Source: CAWJLE01 sp963843645
GTDB taxonomy: Bacteria > Chloroflexota > Anaerolineae > DAOTYC01
Length of the DNA stretch: 64,000 nucleotides
Reading direction: 5' to 3'
Assembly (NCBI GenBank): GCA_963843645.1
Contig: CAWJLE010000003.1
Span: 1,054,001-1,118,000, forward strand
This document shows positions 53,767 through 62,443 of this stretch, piece by piece (within the stretch, counting starts at the first letter, position 1; every line of letters starts with the position of its first letter). The position numbers and the translations under genes were made by a program. The notes under the pieces are model-generated. The model saw only the letters and a program-made list of their open reading frames with translations, did no database searches and was not told the DNA's origin.

Positions 53767-56142
53767 TCACCGACCGCTCGCCAATGCCCCCACCGGCTTC
53801 ACGCTGAGGTGGTAGGATCCGCTCTCGGTCGTGACCGGGGCGAGCGCGGAGATCACCAGCACCGCGCGCGTGAGGCCGCTGCCTATCCCGCGAACGACGA
53901 TCCGCTGGAGGGCTCCGGGCGCAGTGTCGGTATTCGGTTCTGCGGCAGCGTTCGCCGGCGCGGAAACGGCGCTCTCCACGCGGCCGCGCAGGCTCAGCAG
54001 TTCCTGGCGGGCGGTATCTGTGGTCGGGACGGCAATCCTCGTTCCGGCCAGGACAGCGTGCGCGTTGCCGATGTGGGCGTAGCTCGGATCGACGTCGTGC
54101 TGCGCATTGGTCTCCGCCAGCAGAACGTCGCCAGCGCTCTCGTCACCCAGGAACTTCTGGGCCAAACTGGGCAGCGAGTCGCCGACTCGCACATCGTACG
54201 GCGTGTGCTCGACGGACCGCAGCTCTGCCTCGACTGTCGCCGGGAACGTCGAAGCTTGCTGGAGAGCGGGCGCCGGCTCTGGATTGAGGGTGCGGACACG
54301 AATCTGCGGCCCAAACTCGATGAGCTGTACGATGAAGTGTTCCGGCACCAGGTTGTCGGACCGCACGAAGCCCTTCGCTACCCAGCCGTTGACGCCGGAC
54401 TCGACGTCGTCCGAAAATCCCAGCTCCGGAATGCGGATGTCATCCACGCCGAATCCCGTGAGGTTGCAGCCGTCATCGGTCACGTACTCGAAGCGCAGCA
54501 AGATCTGCTTGCCGGCGTATGGTGTCAGATCCATCCGCTCCTGGACCCAGGCCGGCTGCGGATCGGTTCCTTCAGAATTGCTGCCCTGGGAGTCGACAGC
54601 TGCGCTGGTGCCGGTGTAGCCCCAGCCCAGGTTGTTGCCGCTTACGTTCAAGTCCGCGTTATGCCCGCCCTTCAGGCTGTCCCACGTATGGCCGCCGTCC
54701 GTCGACACTGCCACGTACGCGTAGTCCCAATCCTTCTCGATGTCGTACCACGTCCAGAAGGTCAAACTGGCGGATTTGACGCGGGTCAGGTCGAACGCGC
54801 GCGTCAACGTCATGTCGCTGTTGTCTCCGCGAGTGCTCCACCACTGGAAGCTGCCGCTGTGAGCGTCGTTGGCAGTCAACTTTACTGTCGGAGCGCCTTG
54901 AAAATCAACCTCCAGGTCCAGCCCTTTCGACGCGGACGCGCCATCGGCCCCCTTCAGATCGATGTATTGCGTACCGTATTGGCGAACCTGCCCATCCTTC
55001 TCGACCGGGTATTCCTCGAAAGAGGCACTCGAAATTGGAGGCAGGTCGCCGAGCCGCGCGGCGTATCGGCCGTCGCCGACCTGAGCGTCGCCCAGGTAGT
55101 TGGCCAACGTCCAATCGACAAAGACCTGATCTGCCGTTACGCCGCGATGCTGCTGCAGCAGAACGTCGTCCAGCGCCGCAAGGCCGGTCTGCGGATCGGA
55201 TATGAACGCACGGATCAGGTCATCGCCGAACCGGGTCATGAGATAGTGCATGAAAGAGTGCGCCGCACCATAGTGGGGGGCCGCGTCGTTCGGATTGTCC
55301 GCCCAATCCGTGAGCTGCGTGTTCGAGCGCGCCAGGAACGCGCCGTACGAACTCATGTGATCGAACCCGTTCAATTCCGCGGACAGCTCCGCCATGCCCT
55401 CGTCCACCCAGGTTTCCGCATTGCGCTGCACGGTACGCGAAATGTTCCAGTGGATCATGTGTTGGAACTCGTGCGCGAGGATTCCGTCGTAGGTATCGGT
55501 GCCCGGCTGCGCGTTGTCCAGATTGATGTAGAAAAGCTCTTTCTCGTTGCTGTACTGGTTCACCGACTTGGTGAATTCGTCGGCGTCAGAATAGTATCCG
55601 CCAACCCCCGGTACGCGGCCGTTGAAGATGCTGATGTGCTCGTCGCCATCGACGCCGGGCTCCCATTCACAGCCAAATGCCAGTCGAGTCGTGGGATAGA
55701 TTTCGCTCTCGAAGCGGTCGGCGGACCGCTTCAGGTCTTCGTCGCTGACGCTGTATCCATCTTCGACCCACATGTAGAGGTGAGGGGTAATGTACCGCAA
55801 AGTGGCTGGGTGCTCCGCACATACGTGATCGACCTGATCGTCGATCCAGAAGGACTGCCGGCTGCCCACGGCTTCCGCTGCCGGCACAGCACAGGCCACA
55901 CGGGAGGCGCCCGCTGACGCGTGCTTGAAACGAACCGCCAGATCGAGCATGTCTCGCATCGGCACTTTGTCGGCGCGCAACACCTGCTCCATGATCAACG
56001 CCCTGACCAGGGCGGCGTTGTCCACAGCCACGACGGGGCTCGCCTGCGGCGGCTGCCCGGCGCGAGCCAGATCGGCCGGCAGGCCCAATCCGGTGAGAGC
56101 AACGACCACGACAAGACAAACCGACACCAATCGAAAGCGCAC
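53767..56142 (-). CDS. Secreted zinc metalloprotease with LysM-like C-terminal module
   Basis: 791 aa. A signal peptide (VCLVVVVALTGLGLPADLARA) precedes the catalytic part, whose zinc motif is HEFQHMIHW near residue 223 with a later Glu in ETWVDEGMAELSAEL. Beta-sandwich domains follow (MTLTRAFDLTRVKSASLTFW, YVAVSTDGGHTWDSL), as in immune-inhibitor-A-like proteases, and a LysM-like segment (YDVRVGDSLPSLAQKFLG) lies near residue 700. The start GTG 56142 is chosen because GGAGA lies just upstream and the signal peptide begins at once; a longer frame begins at 56397. It degrades extracellular proteins; the substrate is unknown. Confidence 0.8.
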   Translation of the reverse strand: MRFRLVSVCLVVVVALTGLGLPADLARAGQPPQASPVVAVDNAALVRALIMEQVLRADKVPMRDMLDLAVRFKHASAGASRVACAVPAAEAVGSRQSFWIDDQVDHVCAEHPATLRYITPHLYMWVEDGYSVSDEDLKRSADRFESEIYPTTRLAFGCEWEPGVDGDEHISIFNGRVPGVGGYYSDADEFTKSVNQYSNEKELFYINLDNAQPGTDTYDGILAHEFQHMIHWNISRTVQRNAETWVDEGMAELSAELNGFDHMSSYGAFLARSNTQLTDWADNPNDAAPHYGAAHSFMHYLMTRFGDDLIRAFISDPQTGLAALDDVLLQQHRGVTADQVFVDWTLANYLGDAQVGDGRYAARLGDLPPISSASFEEYPVEKDGQVRQYGTQYIDLKGADGASASKGLDLEVDFQGAPTVKLTANDAHSGSFQWWSTRGDNSDMTLTRAFDLTRVKSASLTFWTWYDIEKDWDYAYVAVSTDGGHTWDSLKGGHNADLNVSGNNLGWGYTGTSAAVDSQGSNSEGTDPQPAWVQERMDLTPYAGKQILLRFEYVTDDGCNLTGFGVDDIRIPELGFSDDVESGVNGWVAKGFVRSDNLVPEHFIVQLIEFGPQIRVRTLNPEPAPALQQASTFPATVEAELRSVEHTPYDVRVGDSLPSLAQKFLGDESAGDVLLAETNAQHDVDPSYAHIGNAHAVLAGTRIAVPTTDTARQELLSLRGRVESAVSAPANAAAEPNTDTAPGALQRIVVRGIGSGLTRAVLVISALAPVTTESGSYHLSVKPVGALASGR

Positions 56143-56664
56143 GACAGTTCTCCTTCTGATATGAGGATTAGGTGCTGCACTGGCAAGGATTTCATTGTTC
56201 GTGAGAAGCAGTCGCATAGCCAGACACGGGCCTGTGTGGTGCGTCTTTACATCACTCAGGGGATGATTCTTTTGAGGATTCAAGCAAACCGGCCAGGTCA
56301 TTATAGCTAACCTTCGTCTGGGTCCAAATTCGCGCATACGTAACTGCCATGAGAGTTGAATATCACATCGAAAGCAGGAAAGCCCGGCTCTTAGCAAACC
56401 TGAAGAGCCTGGCTCCTACCCACTTTGCTCTCTCAGCCGCCGCAGACCTCTCTCCCGGCCTCTCCCCTGCAAAGGGAGAGGAGAACGTCAACCCATTTGC
56501 CCCTCTCCCTTTGCAGGGGAGAGGCCGGGAGAGAGGTCCGCGGCGGCTGAGAGAGCAAAGTGGGTAGGAGCCAGCTGAAGAGCCCATCGCCGTTTTCTTC
56601 GATCTGCATTATAATACGGGCACAGGCGGCCACGAGCGTATATCCGGCCGCCGCAAGGTCTGCC
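56143..56664. other. Divergent intergenic region before trmD
   Basis: No gene supported. It contains the large palindrome at 56411-56572. A possible trmD promoter, CATTATAATACGG, lies near 56610, after the palindrome. The 56150-56400 part shows no clear feature. Confidence 0.4.
56411..56572. repeat. Near-perfect 162-base palindrome (interspersed repeat, copy 2)
   Basis: Arms of 71 bases (56411-56481 and 56502-56572) are inverted copies with a single mismatch, around a 20-base loop. The core GACCTCTCTCCCGGCCTCTC is shared with the repeat at 28431-28586, while the outer 27 bases are specific to this copy. Located between the divergent metalloprotease and trmD genes. No transposase is near; it may be a mobile fold-back element. 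Confidence 0.85.
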
Positions 56665-57390
56665 ATGCTTCAGTTCGATGTCTTGACACTGTTCCCCGGA
56701 CTGTTCCAGGGGATCTTCACCGAGAGTATCCTCGGGCGCGCCGTCCAGAGCGGGATGGTCGCCATCAACCTGTTTAATATTCGTGACTTCGCCACGGACA
56801 AGCATCACGTGACCGACGACCTGCCCTACGGAGGAGGCGGAGGCATGGTGATGAAGCCGGAGCCGATCTTCGCGGCCGTAGAGCACGTGCGAGGGGACGC
56901 GATCGATACGCCTGTGGTGCTGCTTACGCCCCAGGGACGGCAGTTCTCACACGCCGTGGCCCGCGAGTTGTCCCAGGCAGAGCACATCGTCCTCATCTGT
57001 GGCCGGTACGAGGGCGTGGACGAGCGCGTGCGCCTGCACCTGGCGACTGACGAGATCTCGATCGGCGACTACGTGCTCACCGGAGGGGAGCTGGCGGCCG
57101 CAGTCATCGTTGACGCCGTCGTGCGCCTTCTTCCCGGCGTGTTGGGCGACCCCGGCGCACCGTACCGCGACTCCCACGCCGAGGGACTCCTGGAGTACCC
57201 GCACTACACCAGGCCGCCCACGTTTCGAGGCTGGTCAGTGCCGGACATCCTGGTTTCCGGCGACCACGCGCGTGTCGCCCGCTGGCGGCGGCAGCAAGCG
57301 CTGCTTCGCACCTGGCAGCGCCGTCCCGACTTGCTCGACCGGGTCGACCTCACGGATGACGACCGCGCCTACCTGGCCTCGCTCGAGTAG
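56665..57390 (+). CDS. trmD: tRNA (guanine37-N1)-methyltransferase TrmD
   Basis: 241 aa. It methylates G37 of several tRNAs with S-adenosylmethionine, which prevents frameshifting. The deep-knot motifs are clear: LTLFPGLFQGIFTESILGRA at the start, VLLTPQGRQFSHAVA, CGRYEGVDERV and ISIGDYVLTGGELAA. Start ATG 56665 matches the family (LQFDVLTLFP). It heads the cluster trmD-rplS-rnhB-yraN, as in many bacteria, but rpsP and rimM are not upstream here. A 242-base gap with an inverted repeat follows before rplS. Confidence 0.96.
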   Translation: MLQFDVLTLFPGLFQGIFTESILGRAVQSGMVAINLFNIRDFATDKHHVTDDLPYGGGGGMVMKPEPIFAAVEHVRGDAIDTPVVLLTPQGRQFSHAVARELSQAEHIVLICGRYEGVDERVRLHLATDEISIGDYVLTGGELAAAVIVDAVVRLLPGVLGDPGAPYRDSHAEGLLEYPHYTRPPTFRGWSVPDILVSGDHARVARWRRQQALLRTWQRRPDLLDRVDLTDDDRAYLASLE

Positions 57391-57391
57391 C

Positions 57392-57549
57392 GATCAGCGG
57401 TCAGCATTCAGCAGTCAGTCACTATTAGCCAGGAGCAGGGTCGGGGACGGTCAGCGTTTTGCTCGAGCCGTACGCGGCAGTTGTCGTTGGCTGACCGCTG
57501 ATGACTGTTTGCTGAATGCTGATTGCTGACCGCTGACGGCTGATCGCTC
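57392..57549. repeat. Inverted repeat of a TGACCGCTGA-type interspersed sequence
   Basis: CGATCAGCGGTCAGCATTC (57392-57410) followed by AGCAGTCAGT is answered by ACTGTTTGCTGAATGCTGA and TGACCGCTGACGGCTGATCG in 57511-57549. The repetition of GCTGA/TCAGC words resembles known short intergenic repeats. Function unknown. Confidence 0.5.
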
Positions 57550-57632
57550 GAGCCGCTGCTCATTTGCCAACACGCCTTTCCTATGGTATACTCAACCCTC
57601 GTTGATATTATCAGAAAAGGTGGTGTACTCCG

Positions 57633-57983
57633 ATGGCCGATCTTTTGAAATCAGTTGAACAGGCCCAATTCAAAACCGACGTCCCGGAAATTGCTGTGGG
57701 CGACACCGTGAAAGTGCACAACCGCATCGTTGAGGGCGATCGAGAGCGCATCCAGATAGTCCAGGGCACCGTCATGAGCATGGGCCACGGCGGGCTGCGG
57801 GCTCGCTTCACCGTCCGCCGTACGGCGGCCAACGGTGTGGGCGTGGAGCGCACGTTCATGCTTCATTCGCCTCGTGTCGAGAAGATCGAAGTGGTTCGTC
57901 ACGCCTACGTGCGCCGCGCTCAGCTCTATTTCCTCCGCGGCCGGCGGCAGAAGTCGGCTCGTTTGAAGGAGAGACGCGTCTAA
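57633..57983 (+). CDS. rplS: 50S ribosomal protein L19
   Basis: 116 aa. The L19 signature is plain: IAVGDTVKVHNRIVEGDRER, QIVQGTVMSMGHGGLRARFT, and NGVGVERTFMLHSPRVEKIE. It sits at the 30S/50S interface. Start ATG 57633 follows AAAGGTGGTG. A hairpin after the stop probably ends or attenuates transcription before rnhB. Confidence 0.97.
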   Translation: MADLLKSVEQAQFKTDVPEIAVGDTVKVHNRIVEGDRERIQIVQGTVMSMGHGGLRARFTVRRTAANGVGVERTFMLHSPRVEKIEVVRHAYVRRAQLYFLRGRRQKSARLKERRV

Positions 57984-58054
57984 GAGGTTCGGCTGGTTTC
58001 TTTCAACGCCACCGGCTGACACAACTCTGAATGGCACGGGCATCATAAAGCATA

Positions 58055-58081
58055 AAGAGCGCGGGCAGCACCTGCGCTCTT
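58055..58081 (+). terminator. Hairpin after rplS
   Basis: AAGAGCGC (58055-58062) and GCGCTCTT (58074-58081) form an 8-bp stem followed by CTTTGTT. It is a weak intrinsic terminator or attenuator between rplS and rnhB. Confidence 0.6.
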
Positions 58082-58105
58082 CTTTGTTGATCGCGAGGGC
58101 GTCTC

Positions 58106-58858
58106 ATGTCTCATTGTGAGGAACCTAAGCCCATCCCGGACGAGCCAACACTGGAGTGGGAACTTAACCTGTGGCGACAGGGCTATCATTTCGTCGCCGG
58201 CCTCGATGAGGTCGGCCGGGGTGCGTGGGCCGGTCCCGTCTACGCTGCGGCGGTCGTCTTTCCACACGACTGCCCGGAGCTGGAAACGGCGCTGGCCGGT
58301 GTGCGCGACTCGAAGCAGCTCACCGCGGCCCAGCGCACACGCCTGGTAGAGCCCATTCAGGCCTCGGCTCTCGCCGTCGGCATCGGCCAGGCGTCCTGCG
58401 AGGACGTCGACCGCTTCGGCGTCGCCCAGGCCAGCTTCATGGCAATGCGCGCGGCGCTGGACAGCCTGGAGCTGTGCCCCGATTATCTGCTGATCGATGC
58501 TTTCAGGCTGCCCGATACGTTTCTCCCCCAGCAAGGAATCATCAAGGGCGACTGCTGTTCTCTCTCCATCGCGGCCGCGTCGATCGTCGCCAAGGTCGCG
58601 CGAGATCGCGTGCTCGACGATCTGGACGGCCAGTATCCCGGTTACGGTTTCGCTCACAACAAGGGCTACGGCACACCCGAACACCGCCAGGCGCTGACGG
58701 AGCTCGGCCTGTGCCCTATCCACCGCAAGAGCTGGCGACCTGCCCGGGCCTTGTGCGATGAGGGCGCCCTCCAGGCGCCCCTGTGCGAGAGCCTGGACCA
58801 CACAGACGCACCGGCACTTCCGTGCGACTGCCCCACAGGCACCGATGCCGGTGGCTGA
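58106..58858 (+). CDS. rnhB: Ribonuclease HII
   Basis: 250 aa. It removes RNA from RNA-DNA hybrids. The motifs GLDEVGRGAWAGPVYAAAV (Asp, Glu), VRDSKQL (the SKQL loop) and LLIDAF (Asp) and KGDCCSLSIAAASIVAK with a final Asp give the DEDD active site. The N-terminal 25 residues are variable. The last 50 residues extend past the usual end, including a cysteine-rich tail (CDCPTGTDAGG) and overlap yraN by 14 bases. Confidence 0.95.
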   Translation: MSHCEEPKPIPDEPTLEWELNLWRQGYHFVAGLDEVGRGAWAGPVYAAAVVFPHDCPELETALAGVRDSKQLTAAQRTRLVEPIQASALAVGIGQASCEDVDRFGVAQASFMAMRAALDSLELCPDYLLIDAFRLPDTFLPQQGIIKGDCCSLSIAAASIVAKVARDRVLDDLDGQYPGYGFAHNKGYGTPEHRQALTELGLCPIHRKSWRPARALCDEGALQAPLCESLDHTDAPALPCDCPTGTDAGG

Positions 58859-59231
58859 CGATCGCGCTGGACTCGGCCGCCGTGGCGAACAGCTGGCGGC
58901 TGCCCTGCTCGAATCCGAGGGCTACTGGATCATTGAGCGTAATTGGCGCTGCCCCAGCCTGGGGGAGATCGACCTGGTCGCCGCCAACGAAGACGAGTGC
59001 CTCGTGTTCGTGGAAGTGCGCACGCGGCGGGGCACCTCATTCGGAACGCCTGAGGAGTCCATCACCAAAGACAAACGAGCGCGCTTGAAACTGCTCGCCG
59101 AGCTATACGTCCAGACCTATTCCTGGCTATACAATTGGCGCATTGATGTTATTGCCCTGGAGTTGGACAGCCAGGGACGCATCCGGCGCAAGACCCATAT
59201 CGTCAATGCAGTGACAGGGTGGGATGACTAG
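58845..59231 (+). CDS. yraN: YraN family (UPF0102) endonuclease-like protein
   Basis: 128 aa. LGRRGEQLAAALLESEGYWI and ERNWRCPSLGEIDLVAANED, with FVEVRTRRGTSFG, show the Holliday-resolvase-like (E)...D...ExK fold of UPF0102; ITKDKRARLKLLAELY is also conserved. The role is not firmly known. ATG 58845 is inside the rnhB end, and the stop overlaps the EamA start by eight bases, so the three are co-translated. Confidence 0.92.
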   Translation: MPVADDRAGLGRRGEQLAAALLESEGYWIIERNWRCPSLGEIDLVAANEDECLVFVEVRTRRGTSFGTPEESITKDKRARLKLLAELYVQTYSWLYNWRIDVIALELDSQGRIRRKTHIVNAVTGWDD

Positions 59232-60123
59232 AGAAACCAGGGGCTACCTGCTCGCCGTCGGCTCGTACGCCTCCAGCGCTGTCGGCACTATCGCGTCCAA
59301 ATGGCTCATTGGCTACACGTCCGCGATAACCACCTCGTTCATGTGGTTCTCCGTCGGCGCGCTGGTAACCCTGTTTATGTTGGTGACTTTTCACGGGGGC
59401 ATCAATTGGCGCTCCATTCGCGCCAACGGCAGAGTGTACGTGGAAATCAGCCTGATTATGGCGGTTGCCGCCCTATCGTTCTTCGTTGGCATCGATCTGG
59501 CCGGCGCCAGCATCGTCTCCTTCGTTCAACAGCTGGGTGTTGTGTTTGGCGTGTTGCTGGGCGCCCTCGTGCTGAGGGAACGGCTCGATTGGCCGGAGGG
59601 CATCGGCGCCGCGCTCGCGGTTTGCGGTGCGCTGGTAATCAGCTGGCGCACCGGGGCGCGAGTTGAGCTGGGGGTGTTTCTGGTCGTCATCAATGCGATC
59701 GGCGTCGCACTCCAGAACCTGCTGGTCAAGCAGCACATGAAAGAGATCGACAAGCTGGAACTCTTGTTCGTGCGCAGCCTGATCGCCGGAACGCTGATCT
59801 TCACCTTCGGCGCCGTCAACGGCGGATTGGTCGTGCCCAAGACGGTCTTCTTGCCGGCTTTTTTCTTCGGCGCATTTTTCGGCTACGTCAGTGTAAATCT
59901 ACTGCTCTACCAGGCCCTCAGCCACGTCGACCTGTCGAAGGTCTCCATCCTCTCAGTCACGACGGCGCCGATGGTCATGGTCGCTTCCATCTTTGTCTTC
60001 GACAGTATACCAACGCCGCTGCAACTCGTCGGCAGCGCTCTCATCCTCGCCGGAACCGTCCTGATCATCATCCAACCTGTGCTTGCCCACCGCGCTGCAG
60101 CCGTGAAGGCCGCGCACCAGTAG
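59224..60123 (+). CDS. EamA/DMT family transporter
   Basis: 299 aa with ten predicted transmembrane helices in two homologous halves of five. The first EamA half includes FVQQLGVVFGVLLGALVLRERLDW and the second ILSVTTAPMVMVASIFVFDSI, both ending in the family's conserved L-x-E/P...G-x-x-L-I-x-x-G pattern (VGSALILAGTVLIIIQP). It moves a small metabolite across the inner membrane; the substrate is unknown. It overlaps yraN at the start and runs into the 3' end of a minus-strand membrane gene at 60068-60766. Confidence 0.9.
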   Translation: MTRETRGYLLAVGSYASSAVGTIASKWLIGYTSAITTSFMWFSVGALVTLFMLVTFHGGINWRSIRANGRVYVEISLIMAVAALSFFVGIDLAGASIVSFVQQLGVVFGVLLGALVLRERLDWPEGIGAALAVCGALVISWRTGARVELGVFLVVINAIGVALQNLLVKQHMKEIDKLELLFVRSLIAGTLIFTFGAVNGGLVVPKTVFLPAFFFGAFFGYVSVNLLLYQALSHVDLSKVSILSVTTAPMVMVASIFVFDSIPTPLQLVGSALILAGTVLIIIQPVLAHRAAAVKAAHQ

Positions 60124-60766
60124 CCCGGACTGTCCCCGGCGGGCATTCGCCCAGGAATGCTGCTGCCGCAGCGATCAGGACGAGCGTCGCAAATCCGATG
60201 ACCGTGGCCGCCGCCCCCCAGCCGACTGCGGGGGCTTCGCCGTAGGCTCGCGCGGCGGCCGGTAGAATGCGCACGAATTGCCACGACGCCGGCACGGCTC
60301 CCAGCAATCCTACGCACGCCAGGGCCGCGCTTTGCAGGCGGCCGGGCAGCCGGGACAGAAGCCACGACGCCGGCAAAAGCGCCCAACAGACCACCACGCC
60401 GATCACCTGCAAGCGAAACTCGGGGCTCTTCAGCACTGGCGGCGAGACGACGGGCGGCAAAAGCGCCAGACTTACGGGGAAGATCGCCAGAAGCAAAACC
60501 GCCCGCAAGGCCCGCCCGTAGGTCATGACCCGGTGGCTCGCCAGGAGAGCGAGCGCCAGGCAGGCGGCGAACGGCGGCAGATAGAAGAGTTGCCGGACGA
60601 CCGCCAGCGAGCCGCCGCGGACCTCCGGCAGGAACTTCACGAACTCGCCCAGATCCTGTCCCATCAGCACCAGGGCCGCATCCCGGTGTGCCACCCACGG
60701 CCCCCAATAGCCGGCCGCGCCCACGATGACGGCCCCCAGGGCCGCGAGGCTGATCAGGCGCCTCAT
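60068..60766 (-). CDS. Hypothetical multi-helix membrane protein
   Basis: 232 aa with about five or six membrane helices (LISLAALGAVIVGAAGYWG, FYLPPFAACLALALLAS, LRAVLLLAIFPVSLALLPPV, VIGFATLVLIAAAAAFLG). Family not recognised. Its ATG shares one base with the stop of the glycosyltransferase gene (TGATG), so it is the last gene of the polysaccharide cluster. Its 3' end overlaps the end of the EamA gene by 56 bases, a convergent overlap. Confidence 0.65.
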   Translation of the reverse strand: MRRLISLAALGAVIVGAAGYWGPWVAHRDAALVLMGQDLGEFVKFLPEVRGGSLAVVRQLFYLPPFAACLALALLASHRVMTYGRALRAVLLLAIFPVSLALLPPVVSPPVLKSPEFRLQVIGVVVCWALLPASWLLSRLPGRLQSAALACVGLLGAVPASWQFVRILPAAARAYGEAPAVGWGAAATVIGFATLVLIAAAAAFLGECPPGTVRATGARPSRLQRGGQAQVG

Positions 60767-61916
60767 CAGTTCAACACCTTCGCGTACGAAGCGCGCAGTT
60801 TGCGCGCCGCCTCCCGCCAGGTGAACCGCCGCGCACGGGCGAATCCAGCCAGTTGCAGCCGCTGGCGAACGGCCGGGTCCAACAGCGCCCGCCCCATCGC
60901 GGTCGCAATCGCTTCCCGATCCGTGGCGTCGATCAAGAGCGCCGCATCGCCGACCAGCTCGGGCAGGCACGAATTGTTCGACGTCACCACCGGCACGCCG
61001 CAAGCCATCGCTTCGAGGACCGGCAGCCCGAAACCTTCGTAGTGCGTTGGGAAGGCAAACAGTTCCGCGGCGTTGTATAACGCCGGCAAATCTTCGTCCG
61101 CCACGAAACCGGCAAAGTGCACGGCCTCTCCCAGACCAAGCCGCTGTGCCGCCTCGAAGATGCCCTCGTACAGCCAGCCCTTGCCTCCGGCAATGATCAA
61201 GCGGTGTGGGATGTCCTCACGCTCACGAAGCAGTGCAAACGCCTCCATCAAACCACTGAAGTTCTTGCGCGGCTCCAGCGTGCCCAGGCTCAAAATCAGC
61301 GGTCCATCACCCAGTTTGTAGCGCAAACGCACCTGGCTCAACACTGCAGGGTCGTTTATCGGGCGGAAGCGTGGCTCCACGCCCGCCGGGACGACGTCCA
61401 CCCGGTCCGCCGGCACGCCGAGCAGGGCAATGACGTCCTGGCGTGTGCTCTCCGAAATCGGCCAGCACCCGGTCGGCCCGTCGAACGGCTCGCGGTGCGA
61501 CGCGGCGCAGGTACGCACGCAGCTTGGGCTCTGCGCAGTCCGGTACCCGAATGAACGATAGGTCGTGCACCGTAACGACGGTCCGCGCCCCCGCCACAGG
61601 CGGGAGGACGAAATTCGGCGAATGCACCAGATCCACGGCGCCGGTCAGCCACTCGATCCGCGGAAAGGGCAATCGCACGCGATGCCACAGAGATATTCAA
61701 ATAGCGTTCGTCGATGGGGAAGTTGCGCAGCTCGAAATCCGCCGCGCCTGCCAGCTCCGGATCAGCGCCTCGTCCGGCGACCCAAAGCACGTATTCGTCG
61801 CCCGCCGGTTCAGCCGCCAGCGCGTGCACCAGGCCGCGCGTGTACCGCCCGATCCCGCCGCCCTGCCTTACGGCGGCGGTGTAATCGATGGCGATGCGGA
61901 AAGAATTCGCTCTCAC
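60766..61916 (-). pseudogene. GT4 glycosyltransferase, two frameshifts
   Basis: Three frames join: FRIAIDYTAAVRQGGGIGRY with TRGLVHAL (GT4 amino domain), then WLTGAVDLVHSPNFVLPPV and TVVTVHDLSFIRVPD, then LILSLGTLEPRKNFSGLMEA, FAGFVADEDLPALYNAAELF and FPTHYEGFGLPVLEAMACGV (nucleotide-sugar binding EX7E region). Frame changes lie near 61685 and 61450. Span 1,151 bases, about 383 codons, is normal for GT4. It transfers a sugar from a nucleotide donor during surface polysaccharide assembly. GTG 61916 overlaps gtrA by four bases. Confidence 0.82.
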
Positions 61917-62443
61917 CGGATCCCTTTGTACGTCCAGATGCGGTTGATGCCGAAGTTCCAAAACAGCACAATGACGATGGCGATGGCTTTGGCCACGTTG
62001 TAGCCGAGCTCGCCCAACCGGGGCTCGAACACGTAATGGTTGAGACTGAGAAATACAGCCTGATTGATGACCAGACCTACGACATTGACCGCCGCAAACT
62101 GGCCGAGCTGTCGCCAGAGACTCCGCTGGCGGGATTCAGGGAAGGTCCAGAGCCGATTCCACGTGAAGTTGCTGATGACCGCCAGGCAGAAGGATATGGT
62201 GTTGGCCGTCACCAGGGGCAGGCCAAACGCCAGATGCATCAGGTTGAGCGTGCTGAAGTCCACCACGGTGCCGATGCCGCCGACTGTCGCAAACTTCAGA
62301 AAACAAATCACTTCTCGCCGGTTCTCCACCAGTGAGTTCGTCACTCGAGCCGCCCGTGGATGGGCAATGCCGAATTGAGTCAGCCGGCTCAATACTGGGT
62401 TAAGCTCTGCGTTCTGCGTCAAATGCGCTCGTCCTCCCCTCAC
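61913..62443 (-). CDS. GtrA family membrane protein
   Basis: 176 aa with four membrane helices. FLKFATVGGIGTVVDFSTLNL, ISFCLAVISNFTWNRLWTFP, and FWNFGINRIWTYKGIR match the GtrA family, which flips or carries lipid-linked sugars for O-antigen or cell-wall glycosylation. The GTG 62443 overlaps the ligase stop (GTGA), and its stop overlaps the GT4 start (GTGA), showing a tight operon. Some ambiguity of start remains because the N-terminal 40 residues look variable. Confidence 0.9.
   Translation of the reverse strand: MRGGRAHLTQNAELNPVLSRLTQFGIAHPRAARVTNSLVENRREVICFLKFATVGGIGTVVDFSTLNLMHLAFGLPLVTANTISFCLAVISNFTWNRLWTFPESRQRSLWRQLGQFAAVNVVGLVINQAVFLSLNHYVFEPRLGELGYNVAKAIAIVIVLFWNFGINRIWTYKGIR

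Noticed and set aside
53809..55917. 702-codon open frame on the + strand opposite the metalloprotease
   Set aside because: Antisense shadow of a gene with a signal peptide, zinc motif and ribosome site.
58046..58801. Reverse-strand 252-codon frame under rnhB
   Set aside because: Shadow of the clearly conserved RNase HII gene.
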